Under the pieces are notes generated by a model. The model worked only from the letters and a program-made list of their open reading frames with translations. It did no database searches and was not told the origin of the DNA. A program made the position numbers and the translations under genes. Source: Balamuthia mandrillaris (taxonomy: Eukaryota > Discosea > Longamoebia > Balamuthiidae). Taken from it: a stretch of DNA of 64,000 nucleotides. The stretch lies in contig JAVKOQ010000283.1 in assembly GCA_031835245.1 (NCBI GenBank), positions 1-64,000 on the forward strand, read 5' to 3'. The stretch's first letter is position 1, and each line of letters begins with the position of its first letter. Of the stretch, positions 1-11,382 are shown one piece after another.

Positions 1-951
1 TGCGGAGGAGGAAGAGGATAAACTTGTGGATGAAGCGGTAGAAGCAGCGACAGAGGGGGTAAGGGAGGAGGAAGGAGTCACCCCGACAGTTGTTGCTGCC
101 TTGATGAAGCGTTGTTGTTGAGGTTGTGATGCTTGTGGAGACGCCTCTGTACGCATGACAGGAAGTGGCCGCCGGGGGGTTGTGTTGATGGAGGAAGCAG
201 CAGAGGTCGCGGAAGATGCTGCCAAGGGAGAAGGAGAGGGTGAAGAGGATAAAAAAGCCATGTTGGTGGGAGTTGAGGCTGATGATAGGAGACGCTGCAC
301 CAATACGCTAGCAGCTGGCGCAGAGGAAGAAGAGGTAGAAGAAGCAGGAGTGCTGTTGGAAGTACTCTCGCTTGCTCCATCTGTAACAGATGGCCATTCT
401 TGATCGTAGAGCATGTAAGCGCTATTGTTGGAAAGTAATTCGACCGATGCTAGCATTCCCTCCTCGTGGATTTGACGATAGTCCATGGCTTCCTCCTCCT
501 CTTCTCTTGCCTCCCCTCCTGCTTTGAGGACAATGGCATGGGTTCGTGCTTTCATTCCGTTTGCGTGTAAGGGAGAAGCAGCAGAGAGCGATGATGGTTT
601 TGATGGAGAAGCAGCGGAAGACAAAGGAAAAAAAGGAAGCGGTCTGCGAGAGCGAACTTGAGGAGAGGCAGAAGCAACAGAAGGGGAAGCGGAAGACGGT
701 GGCATGGCCGGCCGAGGCATCGACGTCGACGGCTGGGTCGTCGTGGTTGTGGTAGAAGAAGGGACAGCTCGTTTCGGATTTGAGCTGCTTGTGCTGTTGG
801 ACAAAGAGGACGAATGTGAAGATGAAGGAGTTACAGTGTTGTTAGTCGTCATTGTCGTCGTCGTGGCGATTGTGGTGGTAGCAGTAGCGTTCATTTTGGC
901 GGAAGAAGAGGTTATCGCGTGCGTTGGATTACATACGATCAGGTCTCCCAT
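1..951 (-). CDS. Ser/Thr-rich low-complexity protein, N-terminal part (runs off the left edge)
   Basis: A frame on the minus strand is open from an ATG at 951 to the left edge, so about 317 residues of the N-terminus are visible and the rest lies outside. A second in-frame ATG at 894 is also possible. The sequence is dominated by Ser, Thr, Ala and Pro runs, with one more ordinary stretch around residues 130-165 that contains acidic residues and the segment MDYRQIHEEGMLASVELL. No signal peptide, membrane helix or catalytic motif is visible. Seventeen unbroken codons per 51 bases over almost 1 kb, with an amino-acid bias like the disordered tails of other genes here, argue for real coding. The function is unknown; it could be a regulatory or scaffold protein. 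Confidence 0.6.
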   Translation of the reverse strand, partial: MGDLIVCNPTHAITSSSAKMNATATTTIATTTTMTTNNTVTPSSSHSSSLSNSTSSSNPKRAVPSSTTTTTTQPSTSMPRPAMPPSSASPSVASASPQVRSRRPLPFFPLSSAASPSKPSSLSAASPLHANGMKARTHAIVLKAGGEAREEEEEAMDYRQIHEEGMLASVELLSNNSAYMLYDQEWPSVTDGASESTSNSTPASSTSSSSAPAASVLVQRLLSSASTPTNMAFLSSSPSPSPLAASSATSAASSINTTPRRPLPVMRTEASPQASQPQQQRFIKAATTVGVTPSSSLTPSVAASTASSTSLSSSSSA

Positions 952-1680
952 CACACATAGGAAAAAAAAATGAAGAGGGAAGGCAGGTTTGTCTTGTTTT
1001 CTCCTCTCCTCTCTTAATGTTTTTTATTTATTTTTTGAGGTTAACCGTCATCGAAAGGCGGAGGTATTTTTTTTTAAAAAAAAAAGCAAGATGCGAAAAG
1101 AAAAAACAAACCTAGTCAATCCAACGAGAAGCCCACAAAAAAAAAAATGAGTATTCCCCAAAAGATTCCAATCGAAAGAGGTGATCGCTGAATGAAGCAA
1201 AGATTTTGCCGCCTTTTTCTTTCCCAGCCGTTTCGTTAAAAAATAAAAAAAAATATGACAACACGGTTGAAAAAAAAAAAAACCACACCAGGCCAATCGA
1301 ATCGAATCGAATCGAATCTGATCTGATCTGATCCCAATCCAATCCGATTGAAGAAGGATGAGGGGGGAAGGGGAAAAAAAAAAACAAAACAAAGGCCGCG
1401 GCAAGGGCGCGCGCGTCGGGTGGCTGTGTGGCGTGTTTTTTGGGGTGGAGAAAAAAAAAACGCGGGAAAAACTCTTTTTTTTTTTCTTTCTTTCGGATAG
1501 ATTTTGTCGACGCGATGCAGCCTAAAAAAAGAAATTCCGCAAGTGCGGATTGATTGGTTGTCGGAGTTGAGGAATTCTTCCGGATGGCACATTTTGGATG
1601 AATATCCATGTTGCTGGTACTTCATGGTTTTTTTTTGCCATTTGTCGACATAAATGAAAAAGAGAGAGAAAGAAAGGAAG
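952..1680. other. Intergenic region between divergent genes
   Basis: No convincing gene is seen. The region is rich in A and T homopolymer runs and holds a short pentamer microsatellite. It separates the minus-strand Ser/Thr-rich gene from the plus-strand JmjC gene and must contain both promoters. No clear TATA box was found. Confidence 0.6.
1292..1334. repeat. Pentamer microsatellite (AATCG)n followed by (ATCTG)n
   Basis: About four to five AATCG units pass into about three ATCTG units. The same AATCG pentamer recurs inside introns of the DHHC gene near 23560 and 23780. Confidence 0.85.
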
Positions 1681-1993
1681 ATGGCAACGAAAGAGACGCA
1701 ACAGGAGGAGAAGGGCGTGGGCTTGCAAGCAGCTCCACTTGGAGAGGGCACAAAGGAGGCGACGGAGCCTCTGCCGACCAACTACGCCCGGACAAACGGC
1801 TTGGGCGCGCTGAACGTGTTGGATGACGCCCTCCTCCTGAAGATCTTTCACTACTTCTCTGCGGAGGACCTTATGCAGATCTGCTTCACCAGTCATGCCT
1901 TTTACATTTTTTCGGACGAAGAAGAGCTCTGGCATGATCTATGCATCGAGTAAGTCTTCCTCTTCTGTACCTCTCTCTTCTCTGCTTGACTAC

Positions 1994-2029
<36 letters not shown>

Positions 2030-2844
2030 CGCTCGCTCGCTTGCTCCTTCTGCTTCTCTGCTTCTCTCACCCTTCCTTCTACCTTTTCAGTAAGTACAGA
2101 GGCAACTTCAACTTCAAAGGCACCTGGCGGCGTACCTACCTGATGCCCCGCGAGAAGGACCCCTCCTCCATCCCTCCCTACCGCAAGCTTCCCATCCAGG
2201 GCTTCTACTCCGCCCACCTCTACGCCCAATGGTACAAAGCCCACGTACCCATGCACTACTGGGCCCAGCTCCCCTCCGACCTTCCCGCCAACAAGCAGGT
2301 GGAGCGCCGCTCCGCGCGCACCCTCAGCGTCTCCGAATTCCTGGAGAAATACGCCCGCCAAAACCGACCGGTCATCCTCACCGACCTGGTGACCTCGTGG
2401 CCCTCTTGGCGGGACAAGAGCTGGACGCCGGAGGCCCTGTTGCGGCGCTTCGCTTCCCGCCAGTTCCGGGTAGACCAAACGGATGGGCAGGGGAAAAAGC
2501 TGGTGATGACCCTCCAGGATTACTTTGCCTATGTGAACCTCAGCCATGATGCGGACCCCATCTACATCTTCTGCCCGCGTTACGCCAGGAATGCACCGGA
2601 AATGCTGGTGGACTATGACGTGCCAGAGTACTTTAGGGAGGACTTTTTGGCCAGCATGGGGGCGGAGAAGAGGCCGCATTATCGGTGGGTGGTCATCGGA
2701 GGGCCTCGCTCGGGATCTCCGTTCCATTTGGATCCCTTTAGGACGGCTGCTTGGAACGCGCTTTTAGTGGGAAGGAAACGGTGGACTTTTTATCCTCCCA
2801 ATGTCTTTCCTCCAGGTTTGTTATCCTTCCCCTTTTGCTTTCCT

Positions 2845-2891
<47 letters not shown>

Positions 2892-3715
2892 CTCTCTCTC
2901 CCGAACTCAAACGGATATATTACAGGGCTCGTGTTTCATGAAGGTGGAGACTATGTGGGAGCAGATCCCATCGATTGGTTCATACATCACTATCCCAACA
3001 TTCGCGCACGCAAGGACCAGCTCTTCCAGCCTATCGAATGCATCCAAGAGCCTGGCGAGCTCATCTTTGTGCCTTCCAACTGGTGGCACATGGTTATGAA
3101 CTTGGGTTTGTTTTCTTCTTCCTTCTCTCTTTCTTTCCTTCCTTTCATTTCTTCCTTCTTCTTCTTCTTCTTCCTTTTGACGTCTTCGCATCATCCACAG
3201 AAACTAGTGTGGCAGTGACGCAAAACTATTGTGACGAGACCAACTTCACTTTTGTCTATGAGGACATGAAGACTGACCCTCTCTCTCACGTGTTGTTCAC
3301 CGAGAAGATGTTGCGCTATCGTCCAGATCTCTTGAAGCAAGTCGTCATTCCCCCAGAGTTTTGGAAACTCAGCCAACAAAAGGAACAAAGAAAGCTAGCG
3401 AAACGACTGCAACGACTGCAGCTAGAGCAATCCACTTGTTTACATCGGATTCAAAGCGACGCAGAGACCAAAAAAGGGGTGGAGGAGAAGGAGCTGGAAA
3501 AGGAGAAGGAGAATGAAGAAAAGGAGGAGAAAGAGAACGAGAACGAGGAAGTGGAGAAGGAGAAGGAGAAGGAGAAAGAGTGGAGCGTCAACTTTTGGCG
3601 AACGCCGGTGCCGTTGATAGAAGACGAGGCGGAAGATACCTACGGCATCGGCGTCGATGTCGTCCACACCGAAAGCTGGAGCCTGAGTTCTCTTCCAACC
3701 TCGTCACTTAGTTAA
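1681..3715 (+). CDS. F-box/JmjC-domain 2-oxoglutarate oxygenase, JMJD6-like
   Basis: Exons 1681-1949, 2091-2815, 2926-3105 and 3201-3715 join in frame to 562 residues. All introns are GT-AG and carry CT-rich tracts. The N-terminus has an F-box at about residues 45-90 (LNVLDDALLLKIFHYF then LWHDLC), which suggests a link to an SCF ubiquitin ligase. The JmjC domain follows, with the iron ligands in SPFHLDP and the distal histidine in NWWHMVMNL, and the JMJD6-typical VAVTQNY after the last junction. The family uses Fe(II) and 2-oxoglutarate to hydroxylate or demethylate proteins, usually in the nucleus; the substrate here is unknown. The C-terminus is a long Glu/Lys-rich tail. An in-frame ATG at 1654 exists, but 1681 has the better context (purine at -3, G at +4). 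AATAAA-like sequence follows at about 3720. Confidence 0.88.
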
Positions 3716-4039
3716 ACAAAATAAAAATAAAGCAAGTCCTCGCTATCAGGTCCCACGGCTGCTTGTCTCACACTTGTTTGCTTCGATGCTTCTTCTGGTT
3801 CTTCCTCTTCCTCTTTCTTCTTCTTCTCGTGCTTCTTCCTTCTCTAACTATTCTCCTAGGATTCACCTAGGATCATTTTGATTCATTCCGGAAGAATGAG
3901 GCTTTTTTTTTTGCTAGCATTACACGTGCTGCTTCCATCTTTTTGTCTTTACTGTTTCATTCATTCTCCGGTTTGTTTGTTTTTTTTTAAAAAAAAGAAC
4001 AACATAGCAAAAGCATCCCACTGACCACCATTACCAGCC
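3716..4039. other. Intergenic region between two plus-strand genes
   Basis: It holds the 3' flank of the JmjC gene, TTC-rich sequence and A/T runs. No gene is seen. Confidence 0.6.
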
Positions 4040-6235
4040 ATGCTGGCCTATATTGCTCTGGGCGTGGCGGCGGTCGTCGCGCTGCTCTTCCTCCTTACGT
4101 TGGTGCGGTGGAAAAGGGAACAGCTGCCGGGACCCTTTCCGCTCCCTATCCTCGGCAACTTGCACAACTTTGTGGCAAACCGTGGGCGCTTGCAGGACTA
4201 CATCATGGAAAATACGGTATACCCCCTGCTCTTTCATAGCATTCTTGCGGGGTTGCTTTGCTTAGAAAAAAAAAAAACCGAAACAGAAAAAGTATGGTGG
4301 AACCTGGCTCATCAGGAACGGGCCGTTCCGGTTCATCATTGTGCGCAGCCCTGAAGTTGTGGACTACTATCTTAACAAGAACTGGAAGAACTATGTATGC
4401 CGACTCGTTCTCTCTTATTTCTCATCTCTTTCCCGCTTTCTCTTTCTCTCTCTCTCTCTCTCTCATTTTCTATCTCTTTTTCGCTCTTTCTCTCTTTCTC
4501 TCCTTCTCTCTCTCTCTTTGGTCGCGTTTCGTCTTACGTATGGTGTGTCTGGGGTCATGAAGGGGCGTGGAGAAAAACGTAAACTTGACTTCAAAGAGTT
4601 ACTTGGCAATGGGTTAGTCTCACCTCCTCCCCTTCTTTCTTTGTCTTGTTCTGCTCGTTCCTTTCTTTCTTGCTTGCTTTCTTTCTTTTTCTTCCACTAA
4701 ACAACACAAAAAACAAAAACAGTATCTTCACTTCGGACGGAAGGGAATGGCGGTTGCACAGACTCCTCTCCAAGCCGTTATTCCGCAGCGCCAGCATCGA
4801 GCAAACGATGATCCCTATCTTTGGGCAGCACGTGAGATGGGTATTGGAGGAGCTGCACGCCGCTGCACAAAGCAAAAAGCCTTTCAACGTTTTCAACGTA
4901 TGTAATGGCTTTTGTTTTTTTCTACCATCGGTGTGGGTTGACATTCATTTGAAAACAACAACAAATAGTTGCTCTTGAGATACACGATGAAGACGTTCCT
5001 GAGCGTGGGTTTAGGCTGCGACGAGGAGGTCTCCTCCGACGAGGCCCTCGCTCAGTTCGCTAAGGACTTTGACTACTGTTCCGCCGAAGTCGCTTTCCGT
5101 TCTCTCAACCCCCTGCGAAAGCACATCCAACACCTTTTGGCTGGAGGAGAGAAGAACTGCGAGTTCACCAAACGGATCGACAGCGCGAATGCCATCATAT
5201 ATGATATCATTGCTCGGAGAAGAAAGGAGAGCGAGGAGGAACTCAGGCGCAAGCCGGACATTCTCTCTCGTTTCATGCTGTTGGATGATGATGACGGCAA
5301 ACCACTTACAGGTTTGTTTGACTGCATGCTGTGCTCTTGGGTTTGCTTTGCTTTTACTTATATGTTGCAATGCAGATGAGTATTTGAGGGATGTGTTTAT
5401 GAACTTTGTTCTGGCTGGCAGAGATACCACAGCTGCGGTATGTTTTCTATTTTTTCTTTGTATACATTCTCCCTCCTCTTTCCTTTGTTATATGTAGTTT
5501 CGCTCACAATCGTTCGTTGTCCAGCTGATGACTTGGACATTCTATTTGCTTGCTCAGAATCCTCAAGTTGTTGACAAGGTTTCTTTCTCTTCTTCTTGTT
5601 GTTCTTCTTCTTCGTTCCTACTTTTGTTCTCTCTTTTTCTTTCTTTTCGCTAAGACATGATGATATCAAATTAGTTGTTGGAAGAGATACACAATGTCAT
5701 GAAAGGAGATATACCAACAACAGAGGAGGTTCCTCAACTTCAATATGCCAAACAAATGCTCACCGAGACCCTTCGTCTCTATCCCTCCGTTCCCTTCAAT
5801 GGCAGAACGGCGAAAGGAGACGACGTTCTTCCTGATGGAACGATCATCAAGAAGAAAGATATTGTGCTCTATCACCCTTATGGCATGGGAAGACTTCTTT
5901 GGGAGGACCCGCTCAAGTACGATCCTGATAGATGGAGTCCTGAAAAGGAGAAGGAAATGGCCAAAGGCATCTTCCCTGCTTTTCATCTTGGTCCTCAAGT
6001 ACGTTTCTTTTTCGTTGTTTTCTTTCTTTGCTCCCTTTCGTTTTTTAACTTTTGTTGTCTTTAGACTTGCTTGGGAAAGAAAATGGCATATGCCGAAGCT
6101 CTGGTGGCGGTATGTAGCATCATCAAACAGTTCAAAGTTCGGCTTGTTCCTGGTGAAGAAGACAAGAAGTTCGCTCCTTCTCCCATACTTTTCCCTAGGG
6201 ATGGATTGTACCTTTATGTTGAATCGCGCAAGTGA
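4040..6235 (+). CDS. Cytochrome P450 monooxygenase (CYP86/CYP704/CYP63-like fatty-acid hydroxylase type)
   Basis: Nine exons (4040-4216, 4287-4394, 4563-4612, 4723-4897, 4969-5311, 5376-5437, 5525-5578, 5675-5998, 6065-6235) give 487 residues, the normal P450 length. An N-terminal membrane anchor (about residues 3-22) is followed by a proline-rich hinge (LPGPFPLPILGN), as in ER-bound microsomal P450s. Seen motifs are the I-helix AGRDTT, the K-helix ETLR (ExxR), PDRW, and the heme loop FHLGPQTCLG with its cysteine ligand. The segment LRDVFMNFVLAGRDTT is typical of plant CYP86/704 and fungal CYP63 omega-hydroxylases, so a fatty-acid or alkane substrate is inferred. In the heme loop the usual Arg two residues before Cys is Gln, at an exon junction. 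Exon 3 is only 50 bp. The gene converges on the next one with 57 bp between stop codons. Confidence 0.88.
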
Positions 6236-6292
6236 CTCTCTTCTGAACAAGTATTTATTTTTTTAAAACATCTTCGTTTTTTTTTCAGTTGT

Positions 6293-7918
6293 TCATGCTT
6301 TTAGCTTTTTCTTTATAGCCGCATGAACAGCTTCCATCATTTCATCCACCGTATCTCCACCGGCTTCCCTTATCAATGGATCCCACACCCCTTCTCCCCT
6401 CCCACCGGCACCATAACCAGTAACGGAACAAAGCGGAACGTTCTTCCCCTCTCCCAACCACCGAAACATCTTTGTGTTTCGTTGTGCCGCCAACAAGCTC
6501 CCACAACTCTCCAAGTAGGTATCAACCACATGAGCCGTATAGTTAACAACATTCTCCCAAGTCAACAGCCTCTCGACCAACTGCCTCCCATTCGCTGCAA
6601 TCCTCTCTCCTTCCTCCGGATGAGCGCGCAACCATTCTACCCGCTCGCACAAGTCAGAAGCATCCATTCGGATGGGCACGTAATGCTGCCAAGGCTGTAG
6701 GAAATGGTACCACCATTCTTGCCACCCATCCTCCATCCACAGAACTGTACTTCCGGAGAGAAGAAGTTGCCAGAGACGATCGGCGTAGCCAGCGTTACCA
6801 ACGTGGACCAAGTACTTGTGGTCCGCATAACGAATGGGAGAGGGGGCCTCCACCATGGCTTTGAGGTCTTCTGGCATATAGGTTCCGTGAGAAGCGTGCT
6901 TGTCAGCAATGGGCGTGAAACGAGCGTGCACGCAGTGAGGTTGCTTCTGGCTCAACCGCACCAGCTGCACGCGAGGATGGTCCATGTGGCTATAACCTAC
7001 AGCTTTGTTGTAGGCCAGCTGACCTTTCCAGAAAGGCACATCGCTCCGTTCTTTCCAAGGAGACGTTCGTTCATTTCCTTCATCCAAGAGTTGTTGGCGC
7101 ATCCGTTCATAGTTGGTGATGTAGCCTCCCTCTTCTTTAGGAAGCATCATCCACAGTCCTCTTGACTTTGTTGGCAAGGCCAGCACAGCGTTGTGCATCG
7201 AAGCAAATGCTGTTGCTTCCTTTTGTTGCGCTTCTGTCAGAGAAGCAACCACATACGGGTCGTGCAAAGGAACAAAGATCTGGTCGGCAAAAGTAGGAAA
7301 CAGTAAGTTAGAAGAAGTGGATGCTCTCTCTCCTGCTTGTTCCTCCTTGGAGTTCTTTTGGTTCTGTGTAAGAATGATAGGTAATGGTAGGTCACAGCAA
7401 GACAGGATGAAGTGGAGTGGTTCCTGATTGGCAAGGTGTCGAGGAGAGAGAAATGGTAGGGCTGAACATAACAAAGGAAACAAGCTCACGATCTTGGGGT
7501 TGTAGGAGAGGTGTTTCACGGACAGTGTGCCCTTGTGTAAACTGAGTGCGGTGACTTGGTGAAAGAATGAAAGTTTGTGGAGTTTTCTGGAGCCGAGTCG
7601 AAGGGATGAGGAGCTGCTGAAGGAGCAGGCTTGGCTGGCTTTGTTCTGTGCTAGATGGGCGATGCTAATTGCTCCAGAAGGAGCTGATGAAGAGGGCTTG
7701 TGAAACGTTGAAGCAAGAGGACGATGAGAATATACAGGAGCAGAAACAGGAACGTCAGAGGGGGTCCCTGCCGGGACTTCCAGAAGGGTGGTCAGGAGCA
7801 GGACCTGCAGACCGATGAACAACAAAAGAGAGCACCAACGCCAGCACCGGATCCAACACCCCAGACCCTGTGACGTGGACCACAGGCGCAGGGTCGGGGA
7901 ACCTCTTTGGCGGTGCAT
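6293..7918 (-). CDS. GT90 (CAP10/POGLUT-like) glycosyltransferase, type II membrane protein
   Basis: A single-exon frame of 541 residues. Residues about 25-50 form a signal anchor (LLLFIGLQVLLLTTLLEV), so the catalytic part should lie in the secretory lumen. The C-terminal half carries the GT90/CAP10 signature: KYLVHVGNAGYADRLWQLLL, then SGSTVLWMEDGWQEWWYH and a DLCERVEWLRAHPEEGERIA block. Family members transfer sugars to proteins (O-glucose by POGLUT/Rumi) or to cell-surface glycans (xylose in fungal CAP genes); the sugar and acceptor here cannot be told. No KDEL-type retention signal is present. It is divergently paired with the gene at 8129 over a 210-bp gap, and both encode type II membrane proteins, so co-regulation is plausible. 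Confidence 0.82.
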   Translation of the reverse strand: MHRQRGSPTLRLWSTSQGLGCWIRCWRWCSLLLFIGLQVLLLTTLLEVPAGTPSDVPVSAPVYSHRPLASTFHKPSSSAPSGAISIAHLAQNKASQACSFSSSSSLRLGSRKLHKLSFFHQVTALSLHKGTLSVKHLSYNPKIVSLFPLLCSALPFLSPRHLANQEPLHFILSCCDLPLPIILTQNQKNSKEEQAGERASTSSNLLFPTFADQIFVPLHDPYVVASLTEAQQKEATAFASMHNAVLALPTKSRGLWMMLPKEEGGYITNYERMRQQLLDEGNERTSPWKERSDVPFWKGQLAYNKAVGYSHMDHPRVQLVRLSQKQPHCVHARFTPIADKHASHGTYMPEDLKAMVEAPSPIRYADHKYLVHVGNAGYADRLWQLLLSGSTVLWMEDGWQEWWYHFLQPWQHYVPIRMDASDLCERVEWLRAHPEEGERIAANGRQLVERLLTWENVVNYTAHVVDTYLESCGSLLAAQRNTKMFRWLGEGKNVPLCSVTGYGAGGRGEGVWDPLIREAGGDTVDEMMEAVHAAIKKKLKA

Positions 7919-8128
7919 GTTTTGTTTGGCGTTCCAACAATGTGTTATAAAGCGCCCTATATTAGGTAATGTTTGTCGCCATTATAACCAAATATGGTAA
8001 GACAGGGTGCCCTTTCGTGCAACTTGATAAATCCACAGCTTTTGAGGACCGTGAGAAGGCCCGCTAAAGGTCACCTCGGTGTGTTATTCCGAGTGTGATC
8101 CTTTGATAAAGTTTTTAATCCAAAAACA
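7919..8128. promoter_or_regulatory. Shared 210-bp region between two divergent glycosyltransferase-like genes
   Basis: Two start codons face away from each other across this gap, so it must hold both promoters or a bidirectional one. A TTATAAAG element lies at about 7942-7949. Its distance to the minus-strand ATG (about 25 bp) is short, so its role is uncertain. Confidence 0.45.
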
Positions 8129-10231
8129 ATGAGGGTTACCACGCTGCTGACGAGAATAATCATCGTATCGTTGGTGATGCTCTTCCTCAGTGCTTGCGTT
8201 TTTTCACTTTTCTTGATGACCAAACAGCCAGACGGACCGGAACATTTTTTGCTCCTCAAAGGAAACAGAGCTCCCCTGCGTGCTCCCTCGTCACCCGCAG
8301 CTCCTGTCGCCTCTCATCTACCGGCTTCCTCTCCAACTTTCCTTACCCTCAGAAACTCAGACGCTGAAATGGAGGTCTATCCCTTGGGACCTACCAGAGA
8401 GGACCGGGTCTCCGTGATAGTGCTGTGGAGAGAGTCCATCACCCTCACACCTCAAGCCCTCGAGCACGTCCTCCAAGGCTGTCCCTCCAGCACGGAAGTG
8501 GTCTACGTGCACCTGGACCTGATCTTCTGGCACTCCATCCTGGAGCAAGTGGAACAGCTGCAGCTTCGGTACCCCAACCTCAAGATAATGACCCTCTCTC
8601 GCTGGGAAGACCGACACACCACCTACCGCAAGGCTTTGGAGCGGGTCAACTCCCGGTACGTCCTCTTCCACGACAACAACAACCTCAACACGGAGCACAA
8701 CATGCTGGATAAGCTGGTACGAGCTTTCAAGACCACCAACCCGCCGCCCGTCCTGCTCGCCCCAAGGGTGGGAGCAGTGGCCGCCCTAGGCGAGGAGGTC
8801 AAGGACCATCACGCCGTGATGAGGGTCTCTCTCGTGGACCCAGCGGTCCTGGGCCGCCCCTCCCACATGGACCAGCGGCCGGTGCTGCACTGGGGCGGGT
8901 GGGAGGGCACCCGCCTGCCCAACACGGCGGGGCTGACGGTGCTCAACGGCCCCTCCGTGGAGATCCACTCCTACATGATCGATGCAGGGCGGCTGAGGGA
9001 CGGCTTCGAGGTCTTCATGCCCGAGTGCGCCTTCGCCTCCAACCACATCTGCGTGGGCCTCTCCCTCTACAAGCTCTTTGGGCCTGAGGCCTCGGCCGTC
9101 CTGGCCAACGCCACCTTCGAGTACATCTACCCCAAGGCCCACCTGCAGCTGACGGACATCCCCTTGACCATGGTGCGGTGGAACCCCTGGGACAGCCTCC
9201 TCTCCATCGGCTTCCTGGAGCACATCTACCAGGTCATCTACTTTCATCAGTGCGGCTGGGACTGGCACATCCGCATGGCCTTCCACCAGGCCGAGTTCGT
9301 GGGCTCTGCCGAGGAGCCCCTCACTGCGGACCCCGCGCTCATCGCCGCTCTTCTTCACTCCACCTACGTGCTGAACCATCTCACCCACACTCTGATCTCG
9401 CTGCCACCTCCTCCTCCTCCTTCCACGGCATCTTCTTCTTCTTCTTCTCGCTTGGAGGCAGCCATGAAGGCGCTGTACGCCAAAGGAGAGGAGGAAGGCT
9501 GGATGGCGCCCCGCGACGTCCTCTCCTGGATCTCCTCCAACGCCGACCTGTTCCTCCAACTCAACGAAGAAGAAACCGTCGGCAACCTCCTTCACTTCTC
9601 TGCCTTGATGAAGCAAGGCTCTCTCCCACCCCCCTCCGCTCTCGCCCCCAACCACAACAGCAACGACACGCGCGCCTGGGTGCGGCAGAACCTGCCCCAC
9701 CTCTCTCAGCCGCAGGACCTCCCCAAGGAGAAGTGGCTCCACGAGACGGCCAAGCACGAGAACATCCACTGGTGCCTCCACCGGTACGGCTTCCTCTGGG
9801 TGCAGGCAAACTTTGGGCCGGCCACTCACCAGCAGTGGCAAGAGAAGGCGCTGGTGGTGCTTCACTCCCAGCGGTGGCAGGTGCACCGGTACTTGATGCT
9901 GGTGGAGAGAGAGGGCAGGGGTGGCTTCAGGCGGGGGTTGGAGAATGGCGCCATGCAGACGCTTGCCAGGGAGCGACACAGGGGCGATCCCTCGTTGTTC
10001 CGGGGCACGTTGGCGGGGGTACACGAGTTGGATCAACCCATGAGTGGGTATTGCTATGAAGCGGAGTGGGGCGAGTGGCGTGAGTGTCAGCCCGAGTTGC
10101 CGCTGGTATCGCCAGGCTTCACGTTGGTCAAATGGGGCAAGAAGGTGGCAGACCAGGAGGAATTGCGGGGCGACCGTGGATGGCCTGTGAAGAAGCTGCC
10201 TGGACTGAAAGAGGAGGTACTGGCAAGGTGA
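8129..10231 (+). CDS. Type II membrane protein, probable GT2-like glycosyltransferase
   Basis: A single-exon frame of 700 residues. Residues about 7-32 are a signal anchor. A Rossmann-like start at about residues 90-200 (RVSVIVLWRES, then LKIMTLSRWEDR and RYVLFHDNNNLN) looks like the nucleotide-sugar part of a GT-A enzyme, with HDNNN at the place of the DxD metal motif. This is inference from layout and not a firm family match. The C-terminal half is rich in Trp and His and has no motif I know. The pairing with a GT90 gene across a short shared promoter supports a role in glycan building in the Golgi. A long antisense frame exists because of the GC-rich codon use and is not taken as a gene. 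Confidence 0.6.
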   Translation: MRVTTLLTRIIIVSLVMLFLSACVFSLFLMTKQPDGPEHFLLLKGNRAPLRAPSSPAAPVASHLPASSPTFLTLRNSDAEMEVYPLGPTREDRVSVIVLWRESITLTPQALEHVLQGCPSSTEVVYVHLDLIFWHSILEQVEQLQLRYPNLKIMTLSRWEDRHTTYRKALERVNSRYVLFHDNNNLNTEHNMLDKLVRAFKTTNPPPVLLAPRVGAVAALGEEVKDHHAVMRVSLVDPAVLGRPSHMDQRPVLHWGGWEGTRLPNTAGLTVLNGPSVEIHSYMIDAGRLRDGFEVFMPECAFASNHICVGLSLYKLFGPEASAVLANATFEYIYPKAHLQLTDIPLTMVRWNPWDSLLSIGFLEHIYQVIYFHQCGWDWHIRMAFHQAEFVGSAEEPLTADPALIAALLHSTYVLNHLTHTLISLPPPPPPSTASSSSSSRLEAAMKALYAKGEEEGWMAPRDVLSWISSNADLFLQLNEEETVGNLLHFSALMKQGSLPPPSALAPNHNSNDTRAWVRQNLPHLSQPQDLPKEKWLHETAKHENIHWCLHRYGFLWVQANFGPATHQQWQEKALVVLHSQRWQVHRYLMLVEREGRGGFRRGLENGAMQTLARERHRGDPSLFRGTLAGVHELDQPMSGYCYEAEWGEWRECQPELPLVSPGFTLVKWGKKVADQEELRGDRGWPVKKLPGLKEEVLAR

Positions 10232-10404
10232 AGAAGAAATGATACAAGAATAAAGAGTAAGAGTTGAAAAAGAAAAAGGAGGAGGGGAAAAAGAGGAAGG
10301 ACGAAGCAGGTTGGGCTTGATCTTTTTTTTATTTGGTAGGGGCACGGCAGAAAGACGTTTCTTGTTTGAGGGCGGGTTTGTGTTTGTGTGTTGTTGAGCG
10401 TTTT

Positions 10405-11100
<696 letters not shown>

Positions 11101-11382
11101 TGTGATGGACTAAAACGTCTTCTACTCCTCCAAAGGGACCGGGGCTCAAACGGGGAATACTAGAAGAGAAAAAGAAAAAAAAGAGGAGAAGGATGGAGGA
11201 TACTTGCCGTCGTTCTTTTTTTTTCGCTGCCGGAGTTTCACCATCATGTCTGCAAAATTTTTTCATTGGATATGAAATTTCCCGCATGTCTACAAAAAAG
11301 AAACGAAGAAGGAGGAAGAAGAAAGTGGAGAGCTTGGCCTTGGTGGTCAGCCCTTGCTGTCGTTGTTTTTCGAGTATACATC

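Noticed and set aside
8786..10345. Minus-strand open frame of about 519 codons
   Set aside because: Antisense of the GC-rich glycosyltransferase-like gene. The sense frame has a signal anchor and sensible composition.
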